A stretch of 64,000 nt of DNA from Sphingobacterium bovistauri (GCF_020295405.1 NZ_JADEYP010000002.1:185432-249431); one strand, 5' to 3'; numbered from the stretch's first letter, positions 1-9,397 are shown. The notes: a model not told the origin generated them from the sequence alone. Numbers and translations: made by a program.

Positions 1-1
1 C

Positions 2-670
2 CTGGCTATAGTACTACTAGTGCCAGGATTTTTGTATATAACGCTTAATAAAATCGGATCTAATCAATACTTGAAACTTCCGATTTATGGAGATAAAGTA
101 CTTACTGGTAAGATGAATCGTAAGATGGGGCGTGAAAGACCGGATACGAGTTATCACCAAATTGCTCCGATAAAATTAATAAATGCAGACTTGGATACTG
201 TTGATTTCTTGAAGGAAGATACAGTAATTTCTGTAGTTCATTTATTTACCGCAAATGATGACGGTTTATCTCAAAATTTGATCTCAAGTTTGAAGCCGGT
301 AGTTGAGCGTTTTAAGAATATTCATAAAGTAAAATTTTATTCAATTTCTCTTAATCCTAATGAATCTGTTGAAGATTTAAAGAGACTTCAAAATGTATAT
401 GCTAAACCATATACATCAACATGGTTTGTTGTAAAGCCTGATACGGCTATCACGAATTATGTGCAAAGTAATTTTTTGATTGATGCACATATCAATCAAG
501 ATTCTACATTTACATTCAGCAATAATTATTTATTGATTGATACCGAAAGACGCATTCGTGGCTTTTACGATATGAACCAAAATAAGGAGATGGAGAGATT
601 GGAAGATGAGATAAAAGTACAATTAGTAGAGGAGGCACGTAATAATCCTCTAAAAATAGAAAAGAAGTAA
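2..670 (+). CDS. SCO1/SenC-like thioredoxin-fold protein, 5' end cut by window, lacks copper-binding cysteines
   Basis: The reading frame is open to the left edge, so the gene starts outside the window. The first visible residues (LAIVLLVPGFLYITL) are the end of an N-terminal membrane anchor; a GTG at position 20 lies inside it and is unlikely to be the start. The rest looks like a periplasmic SCO domain: a strand before the usual CxxxC site (VVHLFT), and late in the protein a LLID..RRIRGFYD stretch typical of SCO proteins. The visible protein has no cysteine at all, so it cannot bind copper like canonical Sco1. It is followed one base later by a DUF420 gene, as in cytochrome oxidase assembly clusters. 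SCO fold: fairly sure; function: inferred. Confidence 0.75.
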   Translation: MAIVLLVPGFLYITLNKIGSNQYLKLPIYGDKVLTGKMNRKMGRERPDTSYHQIAPIKLINADLDTVDFLKEDTVISVVHLFTANDDGLSQNLISSLKPVVERFKNIHKVKFYSISLNPNESVEDLKRLQNVYAKPYTSTWFVVKPDTAITNYVQSNFLIDAHINQDSTFTFSNNYLLIDTERRIRGFYDMNQNKEMERLEDEIKVQLVEEARNNPLKIEKK

Positions 671-671
671 T

Positions 672-1214
672 ATGGCAATGACTGAAGAAGAAAAAAAGTA
701 TAAGGGTATAATTTGGGCATTATCTATTATTGTGCCTTTGGCGGTTGCAGCATTGTTTGGTATTAATTTACCAAAAATGGGTTATGATGTAGAGCCGTTA
801 TCATTTTTACCCCCAATATATGCGACTATAAATGGCTTAACTGCTGTATTGTTGGTTTGGGCGGTATCAGCTGTAAAAGGAGGAAATACAAAGTTGCATG
901 AAAACCTAATCAAACTATGTATGGTTTGTTCGGGATTGTTTTTGTTGATGTATGTAGCCTATCACATGACATCAGTGTCTACGTCTTATGGCGGTGAGGG
1001 CGCGATTAGATATGTGTATTTCTTTATTTTAATAACGCATATCTTATTATCAATAATTATCATACCTTTTGTATTGTTCACTTTTGTGCGTGGTATAGCA
1101 GGTGCTTACGAACGTCATAAAAAATTAGCACGTATCACATACCCCATGTGGCTGTATGTTGCTGTTACTGGTGTGATTGTTTACATAATGATATCCCCTT
1201 ATTATAATCATTAA
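672..1214 (+). CDS. DUF420 family membrane protein (CtaM/YozB-like)
   Basis: A 180-residue integral membrane protein with about five hydrophobic segments (roughly residues 12-32, 45-68, 82-102, 112-137 and 155-175). Histidines in or near the membrane (H76, H97 in YVAYHMTS, H118 in ITHILLS) match the DUF420 pattern. The related protein CtaM of Gram-positive bacteria is needed for mature haem-copper oxidase; a similar role here is inferred. The start codon follows the SCO-like stop by one base, so the two are co-transcribed and probably translationally coupled. It sits in the inner membrane. Confidence 0.82.
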   Translation: MAMTEEEKKYKGIIWALSIIVPLAVAALFGINLPKMGYDVEPLSFLPPIYATINGLTAVLLVWAVSAVKGGNTKLHENLIKLCMVCSGLFLLMYVAYHMTSVSTSYGGEGAIRYVYFFILITHILLSIIIIPFVLFTFVRGIAGAYERHKKLARITYPMWLYVAVTGVIVYIMISPYYNH

Positions 1215-1218
1215 TACT

Positions 1219-1674
1219 ATGAGTACAGTTTGGATTTATCAGTCTGATCGGTTTTTATTGGATTCTGAAGTAGATGAAATCAATATTTTGGTTCAGGATT
1301 TTGTAAGTTCTTGGACAGCACACGGCTCTGCTTTAGCAGGGAAGAGTTCTGTTCTTTATAATTTATTTTTAGTACTTGAGGTTGATGAAAAAGTAGCAGG
1401 TGTAACTGGATGTTCTATTGATAAATCTGTACACTTTATTAAATCATTAGGATCCAAGTTTGGAATAGATTTTTTTAATCGGATGCGCGTGTCTTATGTT
1501 GACGTTGAAAATAATGTGCAATTAGCATCTCGTAATGATTTCGAAAAGTTAGTCAAAGATGGGATCATTAAAAATGATACTATTGTATTTAACAATTTGA
1601 TAGGATCATCAGAAGAGCTTTTGACAAAATGGAAAATTCCATTTTCTGAAAGTTGGCACAGTAAAGTGTTTTAA
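1219..1674 (+). CDS. Conserved Bacteroidota protein, often mislabelled ABC transporter ATPase
   Basis: A 151-residue soluble protein with no signal peptide. Recognisable blocks are WIYQSDR at the N-terminus, SWTAHG near residue 33 and a GCSIDKSVHF segment near residue 63. Relatives in Bacteroidota genomes are often labelled ABC transporter ATPase, but no Walker A, signature or Walker B motif is present, so that name is not supported. It starts four bases after the DUF420 stop and is the last gene before a strong hairpin, so it belongs to the oxidase-assembly transcript. Function unknown. Confidence 0.7.
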   Translation: MSTVWIYQSDRFLLDSEVDEINILVQDFVSSWTAHGSALAGKSSVLYNLFLVLEVDEKVAGVTGCSIDKSVHFIKSLGSKFGIDFFNRMRVSYVDVENNVQLASRNDFEKLVKDGIIKNDTIVFNNLIGSSEELLTKWKIPFSESWHSKVF

Positions 1675-1698
1675 GTTTAAGTATAAATGATAAAGAAT

Positions 1699-1727
1699 AA
1701 AAGCCTGTACAATTTGTACAGGCTTTT
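1699..1727. terminator. Bidirectional terminator between convergent genes
   Basis: A near-perfect palindrome with 12-base arms (AAGCCTGTACAA and its complement), flanked by A and T runs on the two sides. It lies between the convergent oxidase-assembly genes and pckA, so it can end transcription from both directions. Confidence 0.85.
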
Positions 1728-1737
1728 CTATTTAATA

Positions 1738-3357
1738 TTATAGTGAAGTTTTTGGAGCAGCTGAACGAATTTCTTTGCTTGCTTGGTCTTCATATTGTTT
1801 GAAATTATTGACAAATAAATTAGCTAATGCTAAAGCTTGTTTGTCATAAGCTTCGGTATCCAACCAAGTTGTTCTTGGGTTTAAAACCTCTGGTGGTACA
1901 CCAGGGCATGATTGTGGTTTCAATACTCCGAATATTACATGAGGCACATATTCCACATGATCTAAATCGCCGCGCATTGCTGCATTAATCATAGCGCGTG
2001 TGTATTTTAAGTTCATGCGTTTACCCTCTCCGTATTTTCCTCCAGTCCATCCTGTATTAATTAACCAAACATTAACTTCAGGATGTTGTTCTAATTTTTT
2101 ACCTAATAATTCAGCATACTGCGTAGGATGTAAGGGTAAGAATACTCGACCAAAACACGCTGAAAATGTAGTTTGTGGCTCTGTAATACCCACTTCTGTT
2201 CCAGCTACCTTTGCAGTATAACCAGAAATAAAGTGATACATCGCTTGTTCTTTTGTCAATTTTGAAATTGGAGGTAGTATTCCAAATGCATCACAAGTCA
2301 AGAAAAATATGTTTTTTGGGATTGCGCCTAATGAAGGTTGTTTAGCATTTGGGATATAATCAATAGGGTAAGCAACACGTGTATTTTCCGTTAATGTAGT
2401 ATTTGTGAAGTCAACAATATTTGTACCAGCAAAGAAATTTACATTTTCTAATAAAGCGCCAGGTTTTATCGCGCCGTAAATTTCTGGTTCTTTTTCTGCG
2501 CTGAGGTCTACTACTTTAGCATAACAACCACCTTCAAAATTGAAGACTGAATTGTCTGTCCAACCATGTTCATCATCTCCTATTAAGGCACGATTAGCAT
2601 CAGCAGAAAGTGTTGTTTTACCAGTGCCACTCAGACCGAAAAATAAAGATACGTCACCGTCTTTACCTTCGTTTGCAGAACAATGCATAGGCAATACACC
2701 ATATTGATGCGGAAGTATAAAATTCAATACAGAGAAAATACCTTTTTTCATTTCACCGGTATAGGCAGAGCCACCTATTAAGATTACTTTTTTTGTGAAA
2801 TTTACAATAGTGAAATTTGAGGATCTAGTGCCATCTATTTCTGGATTAGCTTCAAATTCTGGAACTTGTAAGATTAACCATTCGTGTTCAAATGTAGCTA
2901 ACTCATCTGACGTTGGTGTTATGAATAGATTATTACAAAATAAATTAGCCCAAGGTCTAGTATTTATTACTGTAACATTGATTTTGTATTGGGGATCAGC
3001 GCCGGCATAACATTTTCTTGCCCAGATATCTTTTTGCGCAAGAAATGAAGTCATTTTTTGAAATAGATTTTCAAAAATATCATTTGATATAGCAATATTA
3101 ACTTCGCCCCAATCAATAGTATCCGATGTTAAACTATCTTTTACGATAAATTTATCTTTTGGAGAACGCCCCGTAAATTTCCCAGTTTCAACACACAAAG
3201 CACCTAAATCATTTAATTTACCTTGATTAAGATCTAATGTTTGTTGTGCGAGTTCGTCATTCGTCAAGTTCCAATATACTTTTTGTGCCTGACTTTGTAT
3301 TTGGTTTATAGATCTTTCGATTATATTATTCCCTGTTTCTATGCGCTCCATGATCAT
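1738..3357 (-). CDS. pckA: Phosphoenolpyruvate carboxykinase (ATP)
   Basis: Converts oxaloacetate and ATP to phosphoenolpyruvate, CO2 and ADP, the first committed step of gluconeogenesis; cytosolic. The 539-residue length is normal for the ATP-type enzyme. Visible motifs are the kinase-1a P-loop GLSGTGKTTL at residues 241-250, the metal-binding DDEHGW just after it, the substrate-binding TGRSPKDKF near residue 62 and the EVGITEPQTTFSACFG block. An ATG two codons downstream (giving MERIETG) is an equally good start. It is monocistronic, with about 220 bases of upstream sequence and a shared terminator. Confidence 0.97.
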   Translation of the reverse strand: MIMERIETGNNIIERSINQIQSQAQKVYWNLTNDELAQQTLDLNQGKLNDLGALCVETGKFTGRSPKDKFIVKDSLTSDTIDWGEVNIAISNDIFENLFQKMTSFLAQKDIWARKCYAGADPQYKINVTVINTRPWANLFCNNLFITPTSDELATFEHEWLILQVPEFEANPEIDGTRSSNFTIVNFTKKVILIGGSAYTGEMKKGIFSVLNFILPHQYGVLPMHCSANEGKDGDVSLFFGLSGTGKTTLSADANRALIGDDEHGWTDNSVFNFEGGCYAKVVDLSAEKEPEIYGAIKPGALLENVNFFAGTNIVDFTNTTLTENTRVAYPIDYIPNAKQPSLGAIPKNIFFLTCDAFGILPPISKLTKEQAMYHFISGYTAKVAGTEVGITEPQTTFSACFGRVFLPLHPTQYAELLGKKLEQHPEVNVWLINTGWTGGKYGEGKRMNLKYTRAMINAAMRGDLDHVEYVPHVIFGVLKPQSCPGVPPEVLNPRTTWLDTEAYDKQALALANLFVNNFKQYEDQASKEIRSAAPKTSL

Positions 3358-3529
3358 AATTTCTGTATTTATGAAACTAAGGTAGGGACTTATGCAGTGT
3401 AGGAATTAACCTCTATTATTTTTGCAAATATTATTACAATATCTGTATTTCGTTGAGTTTTTTGGTTTATTGAAAAAGCTTTTTTATTATTCAATTCTTA
3501 AATGACTAAATCATTTAATAAAAATCAAA

Positions 3530-3561
3530 TTAGAGTTTTTTGAATTTTCAAAAAACTCTAA
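3530..3561 (-). terminator. Hairpin downstream of DoxX gene
   Basis: Thirteen-base arms (TTAGAGTTTTTTG and its complement) around a six-base loop, 20 bases past the DoxX stop on the minus strand, followed by a T-rich stretch. The remaining gap to pckA (3362-3529) is AT-rich and presumably holds the pckA promoter; I see no exact -7 box in it. Confidence 0.6.
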
Positions 3562-3580
3562 TCAAAATGACAAAATATGT

Positions 3581-3988
3581 TTATTTTTTGTCTATGCTAA
3601 ATTTACCTGCTCGAGCAATGGCTAGTGCGATAAAAATGAACATTAACTCTAAAGGGTGAGATGATCCTGCAAAACTGTCACCTTTGGAAAGGTGTGATAT
3701 GAATGCTATTAGCATTGTGATGGCTAATACTATTGCTGTTGGTCGTGTGAATAAACCTATAATAATCAATATTGAACCTATTGTTTCTGTTAGGATAGCT
3801 ATAAATCCCCATGCTGGCGTCATAAATGTTATACCAATATTATGCATAGCAGAACCTATTTTTTCCCAACTTTCTACACCTCTCAATATTTTCGGAATGC
3901 CGTGAAATGCTAACATAGAAGTACCAATGGCAATTCTTATGATTAATAATCCAATATCTTTGCGTATGTGACTAGTTGATCGACTCAT
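3581..3988 (-). CDS. DoxX family membrane protein
   Basis: A 135-residue protein with four predicted membrane helices (about residues 12-32, 52-77, 84-101 and 108-126). The N-terminal helix carries the family pattern LLIIRIAIGTSMLAFHGIPK, and ETIGSILIIIGLFTRP is the typical second block. DoxX proteins are small inner-membrane proteins linked to quinone or redox stress in several bacteria; the precise job here is unknown. It follows the LD-carboxypeptidase gene by six bases on the same strand, so the two are probably one transcript. Confidence 0.85.
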   Translation of the reverse strand: MSRSTSHIRKDIGLLIIRIAIGTSMLAFHGIPKILRGVESWEKIGSAMHNIGITFMTPAWGFIAILTETIGSILIIIGLFTRPTAIVLAITMLIAFISHLSKGDSFAGSSHPLELMFIFIALAIARAGKFSIDKK

Positions 3989-3994
3989 AATTTA

Positions 3995-4894
3995 TTATAT
4001 ATAGTTTAGCGTGATATTGTCATTCGATATATTCATCGATACTTCTTTGCCAAAAATCAAAGCCCGATTGTCTTCAATATGTCCTGCAGGAAATCCAAAA
4101 GCAACAGGATAGTCAAATTGACGTATCTTGTCCATTATTATGTCTTCGTATCGTTGCCCAAACGAAGGATCTGAATCTTTCATGTCTGTAAATCCACCTA
4201 TGATTAGTCCAGCTAACTTGTCTATTTTTTTGGCACGTTTTAATGTCCATAACATTCTGTCAATATTATAATGAGACTCTCCTACATCTTCAATAAAAAG
4301 TATTTTATTCTCGTAATTGACATCAGAATCTGAACCGAGAACACTTAGTAGTAAAGCAAGATTTCCTCCAGTAAGTATTCCTTTAGCATTTCCTGATCGA
4401 TTTGGATATCCATTATATGAATATTTAATATCTATATTTCGTCCAAACAGTGCGTCTTTTAAAGTAGAGAGTGACTCTGCCGTAGCATCCAAAAAGGATT
4501 TGACCATTTGACCATGAATAGTAGGTATTTCGAACTGGTTCTGAATATGGCTATGTATAGCTGTTATATCACTAAATCCAATTATCCATTTCGGATTTTT
4601 TTTGAACGAAGTAAAATCAATTTTATCTATAATTCTAACGCAACCATAGCCTCCGCGCCCGGCGATTATTGCTTTTATTTCACGATTATCTAACGCTTCT
4701 TGAAAATCATGTGCCCGTAGTTCATCTGTTCCTGCAAATTGATTGTATTGTGCGGTTACAGAAGGAAATATTATTGGTTCTAATTTCCAACTTCTAAGAA
4801 TGTCATAGGCTCTTGTGAGATCAGAAGATATATAGCTAGCAGGACAAATTATAGCTATTTTGTCACCCTTTTTTAACGATGGAGGAATACTCAT
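3995..4894 (-). CDS. LD-carboxypeptidase (peptidase family S66)
   Basis: Family S66 enzymes release the terminal D-alanine from murein tetrapeptides during cell-wall recycling. The S66 triad can be placed: Ser108 in IIGFSDIT, Glu202 in LFIEDVGE and His272 in PAGHIEDNRA; the AGRGGYG loop lies at 79-84. There is no signal peptide, which fits a cytosolic recycling enzyme. I start at the ATG at 4894; an in-frame TTG two codons upstream is less likely. Length (299 residues) is normal. It probably shares a transcript with the downstream DoxX gene. Confidence 0.9.
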   Translation of the reverse strand: MSIPPSLKKGDKIAIICPASYISSDLTRAYDILRSWKLEPIIFPSVTAQYNQFAGTDELRAHDFQEALDNREIKAIIAGRGGYGCVRIIDKIDFTSFKKNPKWIIGFSDITAIHSHIQNQFEIPTIHGQMVKSFLDATAESLSTLKDALFGRNIDIKYSYNGYPNRSGNAKGILTGGNLALLLSVLGSDSDVNYENKILFIEDVGESHYNIDRMLWTLKRAKKIDKLAGLIIGGFTDMKDSDPSFGQRYEDIIMDKIRQFDYPVAFGFPAGHIEDNRALIFGKEVSMNISNDNITLNYI

Positions 4895-4992
4895 TGTCAA
4901 ACAGTTAATGTGTTTAGTTTATGTTCACTAATTAGATGAATACTTAATAATAATAATTTGTGTAAGGCTTATTTATTAAGGACAAATTGAAT

Positions 4993-5000
4993 TATCTTTG
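4993..5000 (+). promoter_or_regulatory. Putative -7 box for metG
   Basis: TATCTTTG matches the Bacteroidota -7 consensus TAnnTTTG exactly and would give a leader of about 40 bases before the metG start. No convincing -33 TTTG is seen at the expected spacing. Confidence 0.5.
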
Positions 5001-5043
5001 TACTCTAATTTTTTTAAAAGTTTCACCTTAAAAATACAATATA

Positions 5044-7113
5044 TTGAGCAATTTGTCTAAAAAACGTTATACGATTACTTCGGCTTTGCCTTATGCAAAT
5101 GGTCCTTTACATATTGGTCACTTAGCCGGGGCATATATTCCGGGCGATATTTTTGTGCGCTTTTTGCGACTAAACAATAAGGATGTAGTGTATGTATGTG
5201 GGTCTGATGAACACGGTGCTGCGATTACGATACGTGCTAAAAAAGAGGGAGTTACACCAAGAGAAGTTATTGATAAGTATAATAAGCAAATAAAGGAATC
5301 TTTCGAAAACTTTGGTATTTCTTTCGATATATATCACCGTACATCAGAGCCAATTCATCATGAATTGTCTCAAGAATTTTTCTTGAATTTGTACGAAAAA
5401 GGTGAATTCATAGAGAAGTTCTCGGAACAATATTATGATGAAGAATTTCATCAATTTTTAGCAGATAGATACATTACGGGTACTTGCCCACAGTGTCAGA
5501 GTGAGGGTGCTTACGGGGATCAATGTGAGAAATGCGGAACTTCATTAAGCCCAACGGATCTTATAAATCCTAAATCAACATTAAGTGGTAAAACTCCAAT
5601 TCTAAAAGAAACAAAACATTGGTATTTGCCATTAGATAAATACCAACCGTGGTTAGAGGAATGGTTGATCGACGGTAAGAAAGATGTATTGAAGTCAAAT
5701 GTTTTTGGTCAATGTTCATCTTGGTTGAAATCAGGCTTGCAGCCTCGTTCGATGACGCGTGATTTGGATTGGGGGGTAGATGTACCATTGAAAGAGGCTG
5801 AGGGTAAAAAATTATATGTTTGGCTAGATGCGCCGATAGGTTATATTTCTGCTACGAAACAATGGGCTATCGATAACGGTAAAAACTGGGAAGATTATTG
5901 GAAAAAACAAGCTAATTCAGAGGATGAATCTACGTTGATTCATTTTATTGGTAAGGATAATATTGTTTTTCACTGTATTATTTTTCCTGCTATTCTACAT
6001 GCACATGGTGAGTATATCTTACCAGATAATGTTCCAGCCAATGAGTTCTTGAATTTGGAGGGAGATAAATTATCTACTTCACGTAATCATGCTGTTTGGC
6101 TGCATGAATATTTAGAAGAATTTCCGGGTAAACAAGATGAATTGCGTTATGTATTGACATCTATTCTTCCAGAGACTTCTGATTCGGAATTTACATGGAA
6201 AGATTTTCAAGCACGTGTTAATAATGAACTTGTTGCTATCCTTGGAAATTTTGTGAACCGAGTAATGGTGCTTTCTCACAAGTATTTTGATGGTAAAGTG
6301 TTGATGGGATCGGCGTTCAACGCTACAGATAATGCTGTATTTGGTGAATTAGCGAAATATCCTGCTTTAATTGAAAAGTCAATATCAGATTATCGTTTCC
6401 GTGAAGCATTAGTACATTTTATGAATGCAGCACGTCTAGGTAATAAATACCTAGCAGACGAAGAGCCTTGGAAAGTAATCAAAACAGACGAAGAGAGAGT
6501 AAAAACAGTCTTGAATGTGGCAACTCAAATTGTTGCTAATTTAGCTATTTTGGCACAGCCATTCTTACCGAAGAGTTCTACAAAGTTATTCGAGATGTTA
6601 AATTTTCCTCAGCAAGATTGGCAGAATGCTGGTCAACCCGATTTGATCTCTACAAATACACAATTGAGTGAATTTCAAATGTTATTTGAAAAGATTACAG
6701 ATGAACAAGTGGATTCACAATTACAAAAATTGGCAGATTCAAAAGCGGCAAATGCTGCGGCTAATAGTGTAATAGCACCAGCTAGACCAAATATTACTTT
6801 TGATGACTTCATGAAATTGGATATTCGTGTTGGAACAATTTTGGAAGCCGAGAAAGTAGCTAAAACCAAGAAATTATTGAAATTGAAGATCGATACTGGT
6901 ATCGATCAACGTACAGTAGTTTCGGGTATTGCAGAGTTCTTCGCACCTGAAGATATCGTTGGTAAACAGGTTTCTATTTTAGTAAACTTAGAGCCTCGCG
7001 AAATCAAAGGTATTCAATCTCAAGGTATGATCTTGATGGCAGAAGATGCTGATGGCAGATTAGACTTCGTAAATCCTACTTCCAGTATTAAGCAAGGAAG
7101 TACAGTCAGGTAA
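5044..7113 (+). CDS. metG: Methionine-tRNA ligase with C-terminal tRNA-binding domain
   Basis: Charges tRNA-Met with methionine in the cytosol. The class I signature HIGH is at residues 23-26 ([11 protein letters not shown]), the zinc knuckle uses C148, C151, C161 and C164, and the KMSKS loop is present as KLSTS at 342-346. Residues from about 588 to 689 form the EMAP/Trbp111-type tRNA-binding domain (KLDIRVGTI...). The 689-residue length is typical of this two-domain form. The start is a TTG: no ATG or GTG lies in frame upstream of the conserved N-terminus. Confidence 0.96.
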   Translation: MSNLSKKRYTITSALPYANGPLHIGHLAGAYIPGDIFVRFLRLNNKDVVYVCGSDEHGAAITIRAKKEGVTPREVIDKYNKQIKESFENFGISFDIYHRTSEPIHHELSQEFFLNLYEKGEFIEKFSEQYYDEEFHQFLADRYITGTCPQCQSEGAYGDQCEKCGTSLSPTDLINPKSTLSGKTPILKETKHWYLPLDKYQPWLEEWLIDGKKDVLKSNVFGQCSSWLKSGLQPRSMTRDLDWGVDVPLKEAEGKKLYVWLDAPIGYISATKQWAIDNGKNWEDYWKKQANSEDESTLIHFIGKDNIVFHCIIFPAILHAHGEYILPDNVPANEFLNLEGDKLSTSRNHAVWLHEYLEEFPGKQDELRYVLTSILPETSDSEFTWKDFQARVNNELVAILGNFVNRVMVLSHKYFDGKVLMGSAFNATDNAVFGELAKYPALIEKSISDYRFREALVHFMNAARLGNKYLADEEPWKVIKTDEERVKTVLNVATQIVANLAILAQPFLPKSSTKLFEMLNFPQQDWQNAGQPDLISTNTQLSEFQMLFEKITDEQVDSQLQKLADSKAANAAANSVIAPARPNITFDDFMKLDIRVGTILEAEKVAKTKKLLKLKIDTGIDQRTVVSGIAEFFAPEDIVGKQVSILVNLEPREIKGIQSQGMILMAEDADGRLDFVNPTSSIKQGSTVR

Positions 7114-7140
7114 TTACCATATTTGGTAGTTATAGATAAT

Positions 7141-7175
7141 AAAAAGAGCAAAGATTAAAAACCTTTGCTCTTTTT
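7141..7175. terminator. Bidirectional terminator between metG and brnQ
   Basis: Thirteen-base perfect arms (AAAAAGAGCAAAG and its complement) around a nine-base loop, with A/T runs at both ends. The genes on either side converge, so it serves both. Confidence 0.88.
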
Positions 7176-7191
7176 ATTTAAATGTATAGGA

Positions 7192-8481
7192 TTAGCTTTT
7201 TATAGATTCGGTTTTTGCCTTGGAAATAATTAAACCAATCACAAAACCAATAATTGATGGTGTCAACCATCCCAAGTCTACATCAGCAAAGGGTAATTGT
7301 TTGTATAGATCTGCACTCCACCAGCCCAACATACTTCCTAAACTAATAAAAGCAACGATAGTTGAAGCCAATAATGCTCCAATATAGGGAGCTTTACTTT
7401 TGATAAAACTTCCAAAAATTATAATATAAAGTACCAGCGTAATTGCAATTGGATAGACAAATGTAAGGGGAGGATAAGCGAATTGAATGATTTTGTCAAC
7501 TCCAAGAATGGCTAAAATTGCAGAAAATATTGAGCACACTGTTACCAAAACTTTATAACTTAATTTACCACCAGTCAGTTCAGAGAAAAATGATCCTACC
7601 GCAGAAGTTAATGCAATCGATGTGGTTAAGCATGCTAAAGCAATACATACTCCTATAGCTATCATTCCATAATCCCCTAATGTGCTTTTTGCGATATGAA
7701 TCAGTAATGCTGATCGGCTAATTCCTTTGTCTTCAATACCTGATGTTGCCCCGAGATATACTAATCCTCCATAGATAAAGATTAAACACACGGAAGATAT
7801 AATACCTGAAGAAATAACAACAGAACTTTTGTCGCCTAATTTTGTGTAACCTTTGCTTTGTGCAGCAGCAATAATTATTCCTGCAAATACCAAAGACGCT
7901 AACATATCAACTGTTTGATACCCTTCCACGAAGCCAAATTTGAAGGATTCGGCTGTGCTTAATATGGATGTAGAATATTCACCAATTGGATTGATTACCC
8001 CCATTAGTATCAATACAAAAAGCAATACTAGTAATAATGGTGTTAGGATATTTCCAATGATATCAACAACTTTTGATGGTGAAATGCTCAAAGCCCATGT
8101 AATTCCAAAAAATATCGCAGAGAAAAGAATTGGACTGAAACTTGGGAAATTAGGTGCTATACCAATCTCAAAAGTTGTGGCACCTGTTCTTGGAATAGCA
8201 ATAAGAGGGCCAATACAAAGCATAATGATTGTTCCTAAAATAGGGGCTAGTAATGGATGAATACGATTACCTAAATCATATATTGTATTTCCAGATTTCA
8301 CAATAGAAAGTATTCCAAGGAATGGCAGTATTATTCCAGTAAGTCCAAAAGCTATAATAGTGATTAGGGTATGATGCCCAACTTGTAAACCAATGAATGG
8401 AGGTAGAAGTAGGTTTCCTGCTCCAAAGAACATGGCAAATAGTGCAAAACCTATGGTTAGTGTATCTTTGTTTTTCTTCAT
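7192..8481 (-). CDS. brnQ: Branched-chain amino acid transport protein (LIVCS family)
   Basis: A 429-residue inner-membrane protein with about 12 hydrophobic helices. The N-terminal FALFAMFFGAGNLLLPPFIG is the hallmark of BrnQ/BraB sodium- or proton-coupled carriers of leucine, isoleucine and valine; RTGATTFEIG near residue 98 is a second family block. It begins 11 bases after the folP stop on the same strand, so it is probably expressed with folP, although no functional link is obvious. Substrate assignment is by family only. Confidence 0.93.
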   Translation of the reverse strand: MKKNKDTLTIGFALFAMFFGAGNLLLPPFIGLQVGHHTLITIIAFGLTGIILPFLGILSIVKSGNTIYDLGNRIHPLLAPILGTIIMLCIGPLIAIPRTGATTFEIGIAPNFPSFSPILFSAIFFGITWALSISPSKVVDIIGNILTPLLLVLLFVLILMGVINPIGEYSTSILSTAESFKFGFVEGYQTVDMLASLVFAGIIIAAAQSKGYTKLGDKSSVVISSGIISSVCLIFIYGGLVYLGATSGIEDKGISRSALLIHIAKSTLGDYGMIAIGVCIALACLTTSIALTSAVGSFFSELTGGKLSYKVLVTVCSIFSAILAILGVDKIIQFAYPPLTFVYPIAITLVLYIIIFGSFIKSKAPYIGALLASTIVAFISLGSMLGWWSADLYKQLPFADVDLGWLTPSIIGFVIGLIISKAKTESIKS

Positions 8482-8492
8482 TGAGTAGCGGA

Positions 8493-9332
8493 TTAGAATA
8501 ATAATTGTGTAAGTTGCTTAGCTTCTTTTACATCATGGACACGAAGAATTTGAACGCCACGTTCCAACAGTAATGTGTTTAGTGAGGTAGTTGCAGAGAG
8601 TGATTCTTGAGGAGTAATTTCTAGCTTTTTGTATATCATTGATTTACGTGAAATTCCTCCTAAAATTGGAAGCCCATGATAATGGAGTTCATTTACACGT
8701 AATAGTAATTCATAATTTTGTGCCATAGTTTTGGCAAATCCATAACCAGGGTCCAGAATAATGTCTTTAACCCCAAGTGCACGCAATTTTGATATTTTTT
8801 TGCCCAAATCTACCGCTACATCATTTACTATATCGTTATAGTCAGTCAAGTGTTGCATAGTTTCAGGTGTACCGCGCATGTGCATTAAAATATAAGGTAC
8901 TTGTAACTCAGCTACAAGTTGAAACATGCTATCATCTAAAATTCCACCAGAGATATCATTTATGATATGTGCTCCAGCTTGTATTGCTTTTCTCGCTACA
9001 TCTGATCTAAAAGTATCAATGGATAGAGTGATATGGGGGTGTTTTCTTTTTATCGATTCTATGACAGGAATAGCTCTGTCGATTTCTTCCTGTGCGGAAA
9101 TAAGTGGAGCTCCGGGACGGGATGAATAAGCGCCGATATCGATAATATCAACACCTTCTTCTATCATTTGAGCAACACGTGTGAGTGCATTTTCAACAGA
9201 GTTATGCTTACCGCCATCAAAAAAAGAATCAGGAGTGATATTTAAAATTCCCATGATGATGGGTTTATCAAAAGTCAATAGTTTCCCTTTAAGATTAATA
9301 GACTGACAAGGATAGGTCTTGAAGATATTCAT
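8493..9332 (-). CDS. folP: Dihydropteroate synthase
   Basis: Joins 6-hydroxymethyl-7,8-dihydropterin pyrophosphate and p-aminobenzoate to make dihydropteroate in folate synthesis; it is the sulfonamide target. Signature NITPDSF is at residues 31-37, DIGAYSSRPGA at 65-75, and SIDTFR, NDISGG and DPGYGFAK follow. I start at the ATG at 9332 (MNIFKTYPC, 279 residues); a longer frame to 9383 would run through the upstream gene's terminator and adds nothing conserved. A TATTTTTG box ends five bases before this ATG. Confidence 0.95.
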   Translation of the reverse strand: MNIFKTYPCQSINLKGKLLTFDKPIIMGILNITPDSFFDGGKHNSVENALTRVAQMIEEGVDIIDIGAYSSRPGAPLISAQEEIDRAIPVIESIKRKHPHITLSIDTFRSDVARKAIQAGAHIINDISGGILDDSMFQLVAELQVPYILMHMRGTPETMQHLTDYNDIVNDVAVDLGKKISKLRALGVKDIILDPGYGFAKTMAQNYELLLRVNELHYHGLPILGGISRKSMIYKKLEITPQESLSATTSLNTLLLERGVQILRVHDVKEAKQLTQLLF

Positions 9333-9337
9333 AGGTG

Positions 9338-9345
9338 CAAAAATA
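9338..9345 (-). promoter_or_regulatory. Putative -7 box for folP, adjacent to the start codon
   Basis: On the minus strand the sequence is TATTTTTG, an exact TAnnTTTG match. Only five bases separate it from the folP ATG, so transcription would begin at or next to the start codon. It lies in the U tract of the preceding terminator. Confidence 0.45.
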
Positions 9346-9350
9346 GAAAA

Positions 9351-9376
9351 AAGGCTATAATAATTACTACAGCCTT
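9351..9376 (-). terminator. Terminator after the DUF4920 gene
   Basis: Arms AAGGCT and AGCCTT, extended by two further pairs after one mismatch, followed on the minus strand by TTTTTTCTATTTTTG. It ends the dapD-tsaC-DUF4920 transcript just before the folP promoter. Confidence 0.75.
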
Positions 9377-9397
9377 CTCTCAATGTTGTTTAAAATG

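Noticed and set aside
1219..1674. Annotation as an ABC transporter ATPase
   Set aside because: No Walker A, signature or Walker B motif is present in the 151-residue protein.
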